DNA from: Dokdonella fugitiva
GTDB lineage: Bacteria; Pseudomonadota; Gammaproteobacteria; Xanthomonadales; Rhodanobacteraceae
Length of the DNA stretch: 59,118 nt
Assembly (NCBI RefSeq): GCF_004342425.1
Contig: NZ_SLWQ01000015.1
Coordinates: 1-59,118 of the forward strand
Direction of reading: 5' to 3'
A program made the translations under genes and the position numbers. Under the pieces are notes generated by a model, which was not told the origin of the DNA, searched no databases, and saw nothing but the letters and a program-made list of their open reading frames with translations. Position 1 is the stretch's first letter. The number at the start of each line of letters is the position of its first letter. Positions 16,041-24,469 of the stretch are shown here, one piece after another.

Positions 16041-16092
16041 TACCTGACAGCTTCAGGTATATTCCATAAATGCATGAATCATATGCATTTAT
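16041..16092. promoter_or_regulatory. Two consecutive palindromes in an AT-rich spacer, possible operators
   Basis: The first is TACCTGA-CAGCT-TCAGGTA (16041-16059), a perfect 7-bp inverted repeat. The second is ATAAATGCA-9 nt-TGCATTTAT (16066-16092), a perfect 9-bp inverted repeat that overlaps the stop codon of the alpha/beta hydrolase gene. The spacing fits dimeric repressor sites. The likely target is the minus-strand gene starting at 15892. Confidence 0.45.
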
Positions 16093-16942
16093 TCGCAACG
16101 GCGCGGATCACCGCAGCGGGGGATTTCATCCAGGAAAAATGGTCCGCGGCGATATTGCCGAGCTCGCCGGAGTCCATTGAAACGGTCTCCCGCGGTGCAG
16201 CAGGGAGCTTGCGCAGGAGCCATTCGAGGGACGCTTCGGGTCCGAACCAGTCGTCGGCGAAGCGCAGCGCGAACACGGGCGCGGTGACGCGGGCCAGACG
16301 CGCCTCGAGGTCGTCCGCGACGCCGGCTGCGCTGTAGCGACCGCTGCGACCGCTGCGCGCCCAGTCCGTCATGACACGCCGCGCTTCGCGTCCGCCGAAG
16401 CCGAGCCGGCGTCCCGGGAAGTAACCGCAGGCTGCGGCGAGCGCGGGCACGCCCGTGTAGAACGCGCGGAGGAGCCAGGGATGGGCGAAGCAGCGCCAGT
16501 AAGGCGAACCGCTGGCGACGAGGACGACGCCGGCTACGTCGCCGGGGTCGAGCGCGGCGGCGAGTACCGCGAGCTGGCCGCCCAGGCTGTGCCCGCCGAT
16601 GCGCATTCGGGCACCCGCATGACGTTCGCGCACGACGGCGCGACTGGCCGGGATGTCCTCGAGCAGCAGTTCGCGATAGCCCCAGTCCGAACCACGACCC
16701 GCGCGGCGATCGCTCGAGCCCGCGCCGCGCCACTCGTGCAGGGCGACGGCCATGCCGTGCGCGGCGAGCCCGCGCGCGAACGGCAGGTAGTTGCGCGCGC
16801 TGACGCCGAGCGCGGGCAACCACAGCAGCACGGAGCGCGGCGGCTGCGCCGGTTCGATCCAGGCGAGTTCCGCGCGTGCGCCGTCACGGGCGACGACGGT
16901 CGCGACGGATTCGCGCACGCCCTCCCCTGCGTCGTCCGCCAT
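16079..16942 (-). CDS. Alpha/beta hydrolase
   Basis: A 287-residue soluble alpha/beta-hydrolase. The nucleophile elbow is GGHSLGGQLAV (Ser about residue 120); the oxyanion-side strand is WLPALGVSARNYLPFA; the acid is probably the Asp in RFADDWFGPE, and the catalytic His lies near ADHFSWMK at the C-terminal end. The family is close to the serine aminopeptidase/hydrolase 4 group, but the substrate cannot be read from sequence. Its ATG follows directly on the stop of the upstream PIG-L gene (TGAATG), so the two are one transcription unit. Its 3' codons are AT-rich and are part of a palindrome. Confidence 0.85.
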   Translation of the reverse strand: MADDAGEGVRESVATVVARDGARAELAWIEPAQPPRSVLLWLPALGVSARNYLPFARGLAAHGMAVALHEWRGAGSSDRRAGRGSDWGYRELLLEDIPASRAVVRERHAGARMRIGGHSLGGQLAVLAAALDPGDVAGVVLVASGSPYWRCFAHPWLLRAFYTGVPALAAACGYFPGRRLGFGGREARRVMTDWARSGRSGRYSAAGVADDLEARLARVTAPVFALRFADDWFGPEASLEWLLRKLPAAPRETVSMDSGELGNIAADHFSWMKSPAAVIRAVANKCI

Positions 16943-17977
16943 TCAGCCGAGCCCGGTGGCGACACGCGCCTGGCGCGGCAGCGCCGGCACGTCGATCGCC
17001 GCATCGACGCGACGCCACGTCGCGCGGTCGAACACGACGATGCGCGCGCCGCGCCGATGCAGCTTGGCCCAGGCGGCGCTCGCGCGCAGCGGCGACGGCA
17101 GCGCGACCTCGATCGCATCGCGGCGCGCGATCGCGTGCAGCACGCAGCCGTCCGCTTCCAGCGTGAAGGCAAGCGCGCGCCGCGGCACGCGGGCACGGAA
17201 GCGCCACGTGCGCTCGCCGTTCGCGAGCACGAGCAACAGGTCATGTGAACGCCAGGTCGCCGCCTGCTCGCGCGGGATTTCCAGGCTCGCGTGTTCACGC
17301 GCCGAGGGCGCGTCCAGCGCGGCGAAGCGCTCCGGCCGTGTCGCGAGCGCGAGCAGGCGGCTGCGGCTCAGCGAGAGCTGGCTCGCGTACGCTTCCATCG
17401 CCGCGCGCTTGCGCGCCGAGCGCGCAGGATCGGAGGGCAGCACGACGCCGCCCGTGCCGTCGCCGGCATGAATGAGGTAGCCGAGGCGCTGGCACGATCG
17501 CGCGCAGCGCAGCAAGGCGAGTTCGAGCATCACGTGCAACGCGCTGTGGTCGGGATGGCGGTCGGCGAGGCTCGGCATCACCAGATGCGTCGGTGCGAAC
17601 GCATCGAGCTCGGCGTGCAGTCGGGCGACGGCCGCGTCGTCGCCGACGAGCGCATCGGTGAGGCCCTGGTCGGGCCAGCCGAGATGCCGCACCTCGACGG
17701 TGCGGTCCGCAGCGAGTTCGACGAGCGCTGCCGCCGCTTCTTCGCGCCGCCGCCGCCCCCAGCGCTCGCGTGCGGATGCGTCGATGCGCCAGCGCTTCTC
17801 GAGCCAGCGCTGCGGCCATGGATTGTTGTCGCCGTCGGTCGCGTACAGCACGCGCACGACGGCGCCGGCGGCGAGCGCAGCCTGGATCAGTTCACCGGCG
17901 GCGAGCGTTTCGTCGTCCGGATGCGGCGCGACGACGAGCAGGCGGTCCTGTGCGGAGAGCGGCAACAACGCCGGCAT
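16943..17977 (-). CDS. PIG-L family deacetylase
   Basis: A 344-residue zinc-dependent N-deacetylase of the PIG-L/LmbE group, which remove acetyl groups from N-acetylglucosamine-like substrates. The zinc and catalytic motif AxHPDDE is clear (VVAPHPDDETLAAGE, about residues 14-28), and the second metal motif HPDHSALH lies near residue 140. After about residue 250 there is an extra beta-rich tail not part of the core domain. There is no signal peptide. It is co-transcribed with the alpha/beta hydrolase that follows; the pair might act on a cell-wall or glycolipid sugar, but that is a guess. Confidence 0.87.
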   Translation of the reverse strand: MPALLPLSAQDRLLVVAPHPDDETLAAGELIQAALAAGAVVRVLYATDGDNNPWPQRWLEKRWRIDASARERWGRRRREEAAAALVELAADRTVEVRHLGWPDQGLTDALVGDDAAVARLHAELDAFAPTHLVMPSLADRHPDHSALHVMLELALLRCARSCQRLGYLIHAGDGTGGVVLPSDPARSARKRAAMEAYASQLSLSRSRLLALATRPERFAALDAPSAREHASLEIPREQAATWRSHDLLLVLANGERTWRFRARVPRRALAFTLEADGCVLHAIARRDAIEVALPSPLRASAAWAKLHRRGARIVVFDRATWRRVDAAIDVPALPRQARVATGLG

Positions 17978-18052
17978 CGACCTTCATCCCTTTGGTACGG
18001 CCCGCCAGGGGCGCGGCGAGGACAGACTAGCGCATCGCTCGCGCGGCGTGCA

Positions 18053-19348
18053 TCAGGGCAGGAATTCGCGAAGGCGTGCGTTCAGCTCCGCCAGCCGCAG
18101 GTCGCCGGACGCACCGGGAGAGGTGCGCGCGGCGAGGCTCGCCTCCGGCGTGCGGCCTTGCCCGGCTTCGTCGGCCGCAGCCGCTGCGGCGCGATACGCC
18201 TCGCGGAATGGCACGCCCGCGGCAGCCTGCTCGATCGCGACGTCGGTCGAATACATCGCCGGCTCGATCGCCGCACGCATCGCCGGCGCGTTCCATTCCA
18301 GGCGTGCGAGCAGGTCCGGCAGCAGTGCGAGCGCGCCGAGGCCATGGTGGAAGCCGTGGAAGATCGCGCCCTTGGAAAGCTGCAGGTCGCGCTGGTATCC
18401 GGAGGGCAGCGACAGCAGCTGCTCGACCTCGGTGCGCGCCGCGGCGACGCATGCGTAGCTCGCTCGCATGAGCTCGACCGCATCGGGATTGCGCTTGTTC
18501 GGCATGATCGAACTGCCGGTCGTGTATTCGGCGGGCAGGCGCACGAAGCCGAACTCGGCGGTCGTGAACAGCGACAGGTCCCAGGCGAGCCGGCGCAGGT
18601 CGAGCAGCGCGCCCGCGAGCGCATCGAGCGCGGCGATTTCGAACTTGCCACGCGAAAGCTGCGCGTAGACCGGGTTGACCTGCAAGCGCGCGAAGCCGAG
18701 CGCCGCGGTCGTGTGCGCGCGGTCGAGCGGCAGGTTCACGCCGTAGCCGGCGGCGGTGCCGAGCGGGTTGGCGTCGATCCATGCGCGCGTGTCGCGCGCG
18801 CGGCACGCGTCATCGATGAAGGCTTCGGCGAAGCCGGCGAACCACAGCGCGGTCGACGAGACGACCGCGCGCTGCAGGTGCGTGTAGCCCGGCAGCGGCA
18901 AGGCTTCGCCCGCGGCACGCGCAAGGCAGACGCGCGCTGCTTCGACGCAGTGCGCCGACAGCTCGCCGAGCCTCTCCTTCAGCCACAGGCGCGTCGCGAC
19001 GAGGACCTGGTCGTTGCGGCTGCGCCCGGTGTGCACCTTGCGCCCGGCGTCGCCGAGGCGTTCGGTGAGGCGTGCTTCGATCGCCGAATGACCGTCTTCG
19101 TAGCGGTCGTCGAGCACGAAGCGCCCGGCGCGGAAATCATCGGCGAGCCCGTCGAGTTCACGCACGAGCGCGTCGCGTTCCCCCGTGGTGAGGATGCCGA
19201 TGTTGGCGAGGCCGCCGGCATGCGCCTTGCTCGCCTCGATGTCGCAGAGCAGGAACTCGCGATCGAGCACGACGTCGTCGCCGGCGAGGAAGCGCATGAT
19301 GCGTTCGTCGGTGCGGGTGCCGGTTTTTTGCCAGAGAAGGTCGGTCAT
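18053..19348 (-). CDS. argH: Argininosuccinate lyase
   Basis: A 431-residue enzyme of the fumarase/aspartase superfamily that splits argininosuccinate into arginine and fumarate, the last step of arginine synthesis. The family signature GSSIMPNKRNPDAVE lies at about residue 270 and carries the flexible catalytic serine; the other conserved stretches are HTGRSRNDQ and GYTHLQRAV. Length is slightly below the usual 460, with a compact C-terminus ending LREFLP. The ATG at 19348 begins the canonical N-terminus. It is the last arg gene of the minus-strand cluster, 79 bp after proS. No clear terminator follows in the 75 bp before the PIG-L gene. Confidence 0.95.
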   Translation of the reverse strand: MTDLLWQKTGTRTDERIMRFLAGDDVVLDREFLLCDIEASKAHAGGLANIGILTTGERDALVRELDGLADDFRAGRFVLDDRYEDGHSAIEARLTERLGDAGRKVHTGRSRNDQVLVATRLWLKERLGELSAHCVEAARVCLARAAGEALPLPGYTHLQRAVVSSTALWFAGFAEAFIDDACRARDTRAWIDANPLGTAAGYGVNLPLDRAHTTAALGFARLQVNPVYAQLSRGKFEIAALDALAGALLDLRRLAWDLSLFTTAEFGFVRLPAEYTTGSSIMPNKRNPDAVELMRASYACVAAARTEVEQLLSLPSGYQRDLQLSKGAIFHGFHHGLGALALLPDLLARLEWNAPAMRAAIEPAMYSTDVAIEQAAAGVPFREAYRAAAAAADEAGQGRTPEASLAARTSPGASGDLRLAELNARLREFLP

Positions 19349-19427
19349 GGTTCGTGGTTTCGGTTGGCGATTCAAAAGGCGGCGTGCGTGCCCGGAGCAT
19401 TCCTTCCTCCTCCGGGGGAAGGGTTCA

Positions 19428-20768
19428 TCATCGCGGCGTTACCGCGGCTGCGGTCGCGAACTTCGCGACCAGGTCATCCGGCGACAACTCCATCCGCTCG
19501 CCCGTCGCGCGACGTTTCAGCTCGACCACGCCGTTGGCGAGACCACGCGGGCCGACGACGACCTGCCATGGCAGGCCGATCAGGTCCATGTTCGCGAACT
19601 TCGCCCCGGCGCGCGCGTCGGTATCGTCCCACAGCGCGTCCACGCCGTTCGCCGCGAGGCGGGCATGCAGGTCGCCGCACACCGCCGCCGTGGCGGCGTC
19701 GCCGGCCTTGGCGTCGACGATGCCGAGGTCGAACGGCGCGGCGGCGTCGGGCCAGGCGATGCCGGCGTCGTCGTGGCAGGCCTCGATGATCGCACCGGCC
19801 AGGCGCGACACGCCGATGCCGTACGAACCGCCGTGCAGCAGGCGCGCGCTGCCGTCGGGCATCGTCACTTGCGCGCGCATCGGCTGCGAGTACCTGGTGC
19901 CGAAGTAGAAGATCTGGCCTACCTCGATGCCGCGCGTGCGCAGTCGGTGCGCTTCAGGCACATCCGCGTCGTAGCGCGCTGCGTCGTGCACGTCGGACGT
20001 GGCCGCGTACAGCGAGGTCCAGGCGCGAATCAGCGGTTCGAGGTCGCCGTCGTAATCGACATCGATGCCCGGCACGGGAAGGTCGAGCACGCGGCGGTCG
20101 CAGTAGACGTCCGACTCGCCCGTATCGGCGAGCACGATGAACTCGTGCGAAAGGTCGCCGCCGATCGGACCGGTCTCCGCTCGCATCGGTATCGCCTTCA
20201 CGCCGAGTCGCGCGAACGTGCGCAGGTAGGCGACGAACATGCGCTGGTACGAGCGCCGCGCGCCGGCCTCGTCGAGATCGAACGAATAGCCGTCCTTCAT
20301 GAGGAATTCGCGTCCGCGCATGACGCCGAAGCGCGGCCGCTGCTCGTCGCGGAACTTCCACTGGATCTGGTAGAGGTTGCGCGGCAGCTCACGCCACGAA
20401 GTGACGCCGGCGCGCACGATCTCCGTGACCATCTCCTCGTTGGTCGGCCCGTACAGCAGCTCGCGCTCGTGGCGGTCGCGGATGCGCAGCATCTCCGGGC
20501 CATAGGCATCGTAGCGACCACTCTCGCGCCAGAGGTCGGCGAGCTGCAGGGTCGGCATGAGCAGTTCGATCGCGCCCGCGCGGTCGAGTTCCTCGCGCAC
20601 GATGCGCTCGATGCGCCGGAGCACGCGCAGGCCGAGTGGCAGCCAGGCGTAGATGCCGGCGGCCTCCTGGCGGACCAGGCCGGCACGCAGCATGAGCCGA
20701 TGCGAGGCGATCTGCGCTTCGGCGGGGTTGTCCTTCAGCGTCGGCAGGAAATAACGGGAAAGGCGCAT
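19428..20768 (-). CDS. proS: Prolyl-tRNA synthetase, short alphaproteobacterial-type without editing domain
   Basis: A 446-residue class II synthetase that charges tRNA-Pro. Motif 1 is AGIYAWLPLGLRVLRRIE, motif 2 spans QWKFRDEQRPRFGVMRGREF, and motif 3 is HGGSYGIGVSRLAGA. Most gammaproteobacterial ProRS are about 570 residues and carry an insertion (INS) domain of about 180 residues between motifs 2 and 3 that hydrolyses Ala-tRNA-Pro. Here that span holds only about 100 residues. The N-terminus MRLSRYFLPTLKDNPAEAQ and the segment IPMRAETGPIGGDLSHEF are typical of alphaproteobacterial ProRS. It sits inside the arginine operon between argC and argH. Horizontal origin is likely, and a separate Ala-deacylase would be needed for editing. 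Confidence 0.93.
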   Translation of the reverse strand: MRLSRYFLPTLKDNPAEAQIASHRLMLRAGLVRQEAAGIYAWLPLGLRVLRRIERIVREELDRAGAIELLMPTLQLADLWRESGRYDAYGPEMLRIRDRHERELLYGPTNEEMVTEIVRAGVTSWRELPRNLYQIQWKFRDEQRPRFGVMRGREFLMKDGYSFDLDEAGARRSYQRMFVAYLRTFARLGVKAIPMRAETGPIGGDLSHEFIVLADTGESDVYCDRRVLDLPVPGIDVDYDGDLEPLIRAWTSLYAATSDVHDAARYDADVPEAHRLRTRGIEVGQIFYFGTRYSQPMRAQVTMPDGSARLLHGGSYGIGVSRLAGAIIEACHDDAGIAWPDAAAPFDLGIVDAKAGDAATAAVCGDLHARLAANGVDALWDDTDARAGAKFANMDLIGLPWQVVVGPRGLANGVVELKRRATGERMELSPDDLVAKFATAAAVTPR

Positions 20769-20867
20769 GGCATGTGCTTCATGTTGGAAGGATGACCCAC
20801 GTTTTCGACCCGAATCCCACCTTCGTCGTACCGGCGGAAGCCGGGACGCGGTGACTCCGGCCGGCGA

Positions 20868-21848
20868 TCAGGAGTCGCCGGGCCCCGGCTTCCACCCGGG
20901 CGACGGCTCGGGGATGGCGGTGAGCTCGTCGAAGCCGAACGCGAGATTGAGGTTCTGCATCGCCTGCGTCGCCGCCCCCTTGAGCAGGTTGTCGAGCGTC
21001 GCGACGACGACCACGCGCTTGCCGCCCGGCGCCAGCGCGAAGCCGCCGATCTCGGCGTGGTGCCTCCCCGCGATCGCGCTGACCCACGGCGCCTCGTCGA
21101 CGACGCGCACGAGCGGCTCGCCGGCGTAGAACGACGCGTAGCGTGCCTTGATCGCCTCGCGCGTCGACGCCTGCGCGAGCCAGAGGTTGACGGTCATCGT
21201 GATACCGCGGAAGTGCGGCGCGACGTGCGGCATGAATTCGACCGGCACGCCGAGCCGGCGCGTCACTTCGCGCTCGTGCACGTGGTCGGTGAGCGCATAC
21301 GGCATGAGGTTGTCGCGCAGCTTTTCCGGATCGTTCCTGTCCGTCGGCGTCGTCCCCGCGCCGGAATAGCCCGACACGCCGAAGCACGCGGGCGGCGCGG
21401 CGAGCACGTCCTTGAGCGGCGCGACCGCGAGCAGCATCGCGGTCGCGTAACAGCCGGGGTTGCTGATCCGGCGCTCGCCGGCATAGGCGCCGCGCGTGAG
21501 CTCGGGCAGGCCGTAGTACCAGCCGTCGTCGAAACGATGATCGGCGGAAAGGTCGACGACGACCGTGTCCGGCTTCGCCACGTCGATCCCATCGACGAGC
21601 TCGGCCGACTTGCCGTTCGGCAGCGCGAGCACGACCGCATCGGCGCCGTTCGCCGCGACGTCCTCGTGGGACAGGTTCTCGTAACGCAACGCGCCGTCGT
21701 ATCCGGCGACATGATCACGCACGGGCTGCCCCGCGAGCTCGCGCGAGGACACGAACGCGAGCTCGAAGCCCGGATGCGCCGCGACGAGCCGGATCAATTC
21801 CGCGCCCGTATGCCCGCGCGCGCCGACGATACCGATGGTTCGCTTCAA
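20868..21848 (-). CDS. argC: N-acetyl-gamma-glutamyl-phosphate reductase
   Basis: A 326-residue NADP-dependent reductase, third step of arginine synthesis, converting N-acetylglutamyl phosphate to its semialdehyde. The nucleotide-binding loop is GIVGARGHTGAELIRLV (about 5-21) and the catalytic Cys is in ISNPGCYATAML (about 140). C-terminal signatures such as HFRGI and the LDNLLKGAATQAMQN stretch confirm it. No ATG fits the N-terminus: the reading frame begins with TTG at 21848, preceded by GGGAGA at 8 bases. It follows argB/A across a 113-bp gap filled by an inverted CACGGAG repeat. Confidence 0.94.
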   Translation of the reverse strand: MKRTIGIVGARGHTGAELIRLVAAHPGFELAFVSSRELAGQPVRDHVAGYDGALRYENLSHEDVAANGADAVVLALPNGKSAELVDGIDVAKPDTVVVDLSADHRFDDGWYYGLPELTRGAYAGERRISNPGCYATAMLLAVAPLKDVLAAPPACFGVSGYSGAGTTPTDRNDPEKLRDNLMPYALTDHVHEREVTRRLGVPVEFMPHVAPHFRGITMTVNLWLAQASTREAIKARYASFYAGEPLVRVVDEAPWVSAIAGRHHAEIGGFALAPGGKRVVVVATLDNLLKGAATQAMQNLNLAFGFDELTAIPEPSPGWKPGPGDS

Positions 21849-21875
21849 CGTGGATTCTCCCGAAGAAACAGATCG

Positions 21876-21942
21876 AACACGGAGCACATGGAGAGAAGAC
21901 CTCCTCGAGCTTGTCCTCGCCTTCTCGTGTGCTCCGCGTTTC
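21876..21942. repeat. Inverted pair of AACACGGAG repeats between argB and argC
   Basis: The left arm is AACACGGAGCACATGGAGAG (21876-21895); the right arm, about 21921-21942, is CTTCTCGTGTGCTCCGCGTT plus TC. The same family occurs at 37385-37590. As RNA it would fold into an imperfect hairpin in the argB-argC intercistronic space. Confidence 0.75.
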
Positions 21943-21961
21943 AGTATTTTGCCTGCCCTGG

Positions 21962-23269
21962 TCAGTCGACCAGCGTCGGCGCGCGGTCGCGGCAGTGCGT
22001 GACGCAGCGTTCGATCGCGTCGAAGCCGTCGATGCCGTACCAGAACACCTTCCACTTCGCGAGCCTGATGCAACCGTCGCTCTCGGCGAAGTAGAACGGG
22101 TTGACCGGGTTGCCGCGGCGCGAGCGCCAGAACAGGCGCGGCGTCTCCTCGCGCATGACCTGCCACACCGCGCGACCGAGGCCTTCGCCCTGCGCATCGT
22201 CGAGCACGGCGAACTTGTCGAGGTACACCTCGCCGTCCTCGTCCGTGAGGATCACCGCGGCGCGGTAGTTCTCGCTGACGTAGGCGCGCAGCAGGCGCGT
22301 GCGCTCGAAGTAGCCGGGCAGCAGGCGGCGGCCGAACGCGGATTCGACGAGCTCCGTGAGGCGGGCGCGATCGAGTTCGTCCCAGCCCGTCACGCGCAGC
22401 ACGCGCTCGCCGCGCCGGACCAGCGTGCCCGAGCCCTTGTGCGTGAACAGCTCCTTCGCGAGCTCGGCCGGGCGCGTGATCGACACCGACGACGACAGCG
22501 GCAGGCCATCGAGCAGGTCCTTGATCTGCTCGAGCTTCACGCGCATGCCGCCATTGATCCAGGGTTGCGCCAGCAGGTGCTCGTATTCGGTCGACAGGTT
22601 GATCGAGTCGATGAGCTTGCCGTGTTCGTCGAGCAGGCCACCGGTGCCGGTGAGGAACACGATCTTGTACGGCTGCAGCACCTGCACGAGCTCGTTCGCG
22701 GCGAAGTCGGCGTTGACGTTGACGATCTGGCCCTCGCGCGTCTCGGCGAGCGAAGCGATGACGGGGATCGAGCCGACCTTGATCGCCGCCTGGATGCCGT
22801 CCGTGTCGATGCGCACGACCTTGCCAACGAGGCCGTACACGTCGCGATCGAGGAACTCGGCCTCGAACACGCCGGACTGGATCGATGTCGCGCGCACGCC
22901 CTGCGCCTGCAGTGCCTCGACCAGGCGCAGGTTTTCCTGGCGCATGACCTGGCGCACGACCGCGAGCACGGCCGCGTCGGTCACGCGCAGGTTGTCGACC
23001 GTGCGCTTTTCGATGCCGGCCTGCCTCATGCGTTCGTCGAGCTGCGGCCCAGCGCCGTGCACGACGATGGGCGTGAGGCCGACCTGTTGCAGGAACGCGA
23101 GCGAGGACACCAGCGCGTCGAGCTCGTCGCGCAGGATCGCGCCACCGACCTTGACCACGGCGAAGCGCGCCGCGTCGAGCTGCGAGAAGCGCTTGAGGTA
23201 TTGCTGGATCTCCTTCGTGCTGGCCATGTTGGACAGCAGGCGGACGATCGTCGTGCGCATGTCGGTCAT
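21962..23269 (-). CDS. argB: Bifunctional N-acetylglutamate kinase / N-acetylglutamate synthase
   Basis: A 435-residue fusion that carries out the first two steps of arginine synthesis: acetylation of glutamate by acetyl-CoA, then phosphorylation. The N-terminal amino-acid kinase domain (about 20-285) has the VVKVGGAIL start, the HGAGPQLD nucleotide loop and the INVNADFAA-type C-lobe motif (VNVNADFAANELV). The C-terminal GNAT domain (about 290-435) contains the family pieces RGNPVNPFYF and GCIRLAKWKVFW. This NAGS/K arrangement is known from Xanthomonadales. Arginine feedback of both activities is known in the family. ATG at 23269; an alternative ATG lies three codons on. Confidence 0.95.
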   Translation of the reverse strand: MTDMRTTIVRLLSNMASTKEIQQYLKRFSQLDAARFAVVKVGGAILRDELDALVSSLAFLQQVGLTPIVVHGAGPQLDERMRQAGIEKRTVDNLRVTDAAVLAVVRQVMRQENLRLVEALQAQGVRATSIQSGVFEAEFLDRDVYGLVGKVVRIDTDGIQAAIKVGSIPVIASLAETREGQIVNVNADFAANELVQVLQPYKIVFLTGTGGLLDEHGKLIDSINLSTEYEHLLAQPWINGGMRVKLEQIKDLLDGLPLSSSVSITRPAELAKELFTHKGSGTLVRRGERVLRVTGWDELDRARLTELVESAFGRRLLPGYFERTRLLRAYVSENYRAAVILTDEDGEVYLDKFAVLDDAQGEGLGRAVWQVMREETPRLFWRSRRGNPVNPFYFAESDGCIRLAKWKVFWYGIDGFDAIERCVTHCRDRAPTLVD

Positions 23270-23282
23270 CGTCAGCGGGCGC

Positions 23283-23372
23283 TCAGCGAAGGCATGGCGG
23301 AAGCGCCCCCCGATCGCCCGGGCGGACGGTCGCGAGCGCGGTGGCGTGGTCGGCGCGCATCAAGGCATTCAT
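23283..23372 (-). CDS. Possible 29-codon coupling ORF between argE and argB
   Basis: A short frame (MNALMRADHATALATVRPGD, then RGALPPCLR) whose ATG overlaps the argE stop by ATGA and whose stop lies 13 bp before the argB start. It bridges the only sizeable gap in this part of the operon, so it could carry ribosomes from argE to argB. There is no known homologue, and it may simply be spacer. Confidence 0.25.
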   Translation of the reverse strand: MNALMRADHATALATVRPGDRGALPPCLR

Positions 23373-24469
23373 GCTCGGTGCTCCAGCAAGCGTTGGTAGG
23401 TCGCCGTCGCGGCGGCGAGTTGATCGAGCGAAACCCATTCGTCGGCGGCGTGCGCCTGGGCGATGTCGCCCGGGCCGTAGACGATCGCGGTAAGGCCGGC
23501 GGCGGAGAACAGCGAGGCTTCGGTCCAGAAGTCGACGGCATTGCCGATCGGCAGCTCGAGCGCGTCGGCGAGGTCGCGCGCCTCGAGGCGGCGACGCTCG
23601 GCGTCGGCGACGTCGCCGGCCGGCAGCGACGGGCCGCGGAACGTTTCCTCGTAGCGCTCGATCGCACCGGCCTCGACCAGCGTGGCGAAGCGTTCGTGCA
23701 ACGCGTCGATCGACATCGAAGGGAGCGGACGGAAGCCGAAGCGCACCTCCGCCGACGGAGCGATCATGTTCGCCTTGATGCCGCCTTCGATGCGGCCGAT
23801 GTTGAAGCGCAGGCCGGTGAGGCCGCCGAAGCGCGCATGCGCCTGCGCCTCGACGAAGTCGAGCGCCGCACCGCCCCAACGCACGGCCTGGTGCAACGCG
23901 CTCGCGTGCGGGGCGTGCGCGCCCGAGGCGTGCCCGGCGACGCCGCGGAACTTCATCAGCACCGAACTGATGCCACGATGCGCGAGGACCGCCTCGCCAC
24001 ATGTCGGCTCGGCAACGATCGCTTCGCCGAAGCCATGCTCGCGCGCGAGGAACGCGGCGATGCAGCGGGCGTCGTTCGCTTCTTCGTCCGTCGTGAACAG
24101 GATGGCGGCATCGCCGCGCGTGTCCGCGGCCGCGGCGAGCAGGCAGGCCGCGGCCCCCTTGGTGTCGCACGCACCGAGGCCGATGGCGCGCTCGTCCGTC
24201 ACGCGCAGGCGATGCGGATCCGCGCTCCACGCCGGTGAAGCGGGCACGGTGTCCATGTGCACGTTGAACACGCGCCGCGGCGCGCCACGCACGGCGAGCA
24301 TCGACACCGCGCCTGCGCCGTGGTCGACCACGTCGATGCGGAAACCCGGCAGCTGTGCGCGCAGGTAGTCGAACACGCCGCCCGTGCCGATCTCGCGCGG
24401 CGGATTGCGTGTGTCGAAAGCGACGAGCGCGTCGAGATGGTCGAGCGTGCGGGCGAGCAAGGCGCTCAC
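23369..24469 (-). CDS. argE: N-acetylcitrulline deacetylase (ArgE-type M20 peptidase)
   Basis: A 366-residue dizinc M20-family deacetylase. The metal-binding motifs are in order: VHMDTVP (about residue 70), ACDTKGAAA (about 100) and FTTDEEAND with the catalytic Glu (about 130). In bacteria with an argF'-type carbamoyltransferase the substrate is N-acetyl-L-citrulline, giving citrulline for ArgG. That assignment rests on the neighbouring argF', not on this sequence alone. The start is a GTG at 24469 overlapping the argG stop (GTGA), so translation is coupled. Confidence 0.92.
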   Translation of the reverse strand: MSALLARTLDHLDALVAFDTRNPPREIGTGGVFDYLRAQLPGFRIDVVDHGAGAVSMLAVRGAPRRVFNVHMDTVPASPAWSADPHRLRVTDERAIGLGACDTKGAAACLLAAAADTRGDAAILFTTDEEANDARCIAAFLAREHGFGEAIVAEPTCGEAVLAHRGISSVLMKFRGVAGHASGAHAPHASALHQAVRWGGAALDFVEAQAHARFGGLTGLRFNIGRIEGGIKANMIAPSAEVRFGFRPLPSMSIDALHERFATLVEAGAIERYEETFRGPSLPAGDVADAERRRLEARDLADALELPIGNAVDFWTEASLFSAAGLTAIVYGPGDIAQAHAADEWVSLDQLAAATATYQRLLEHRA

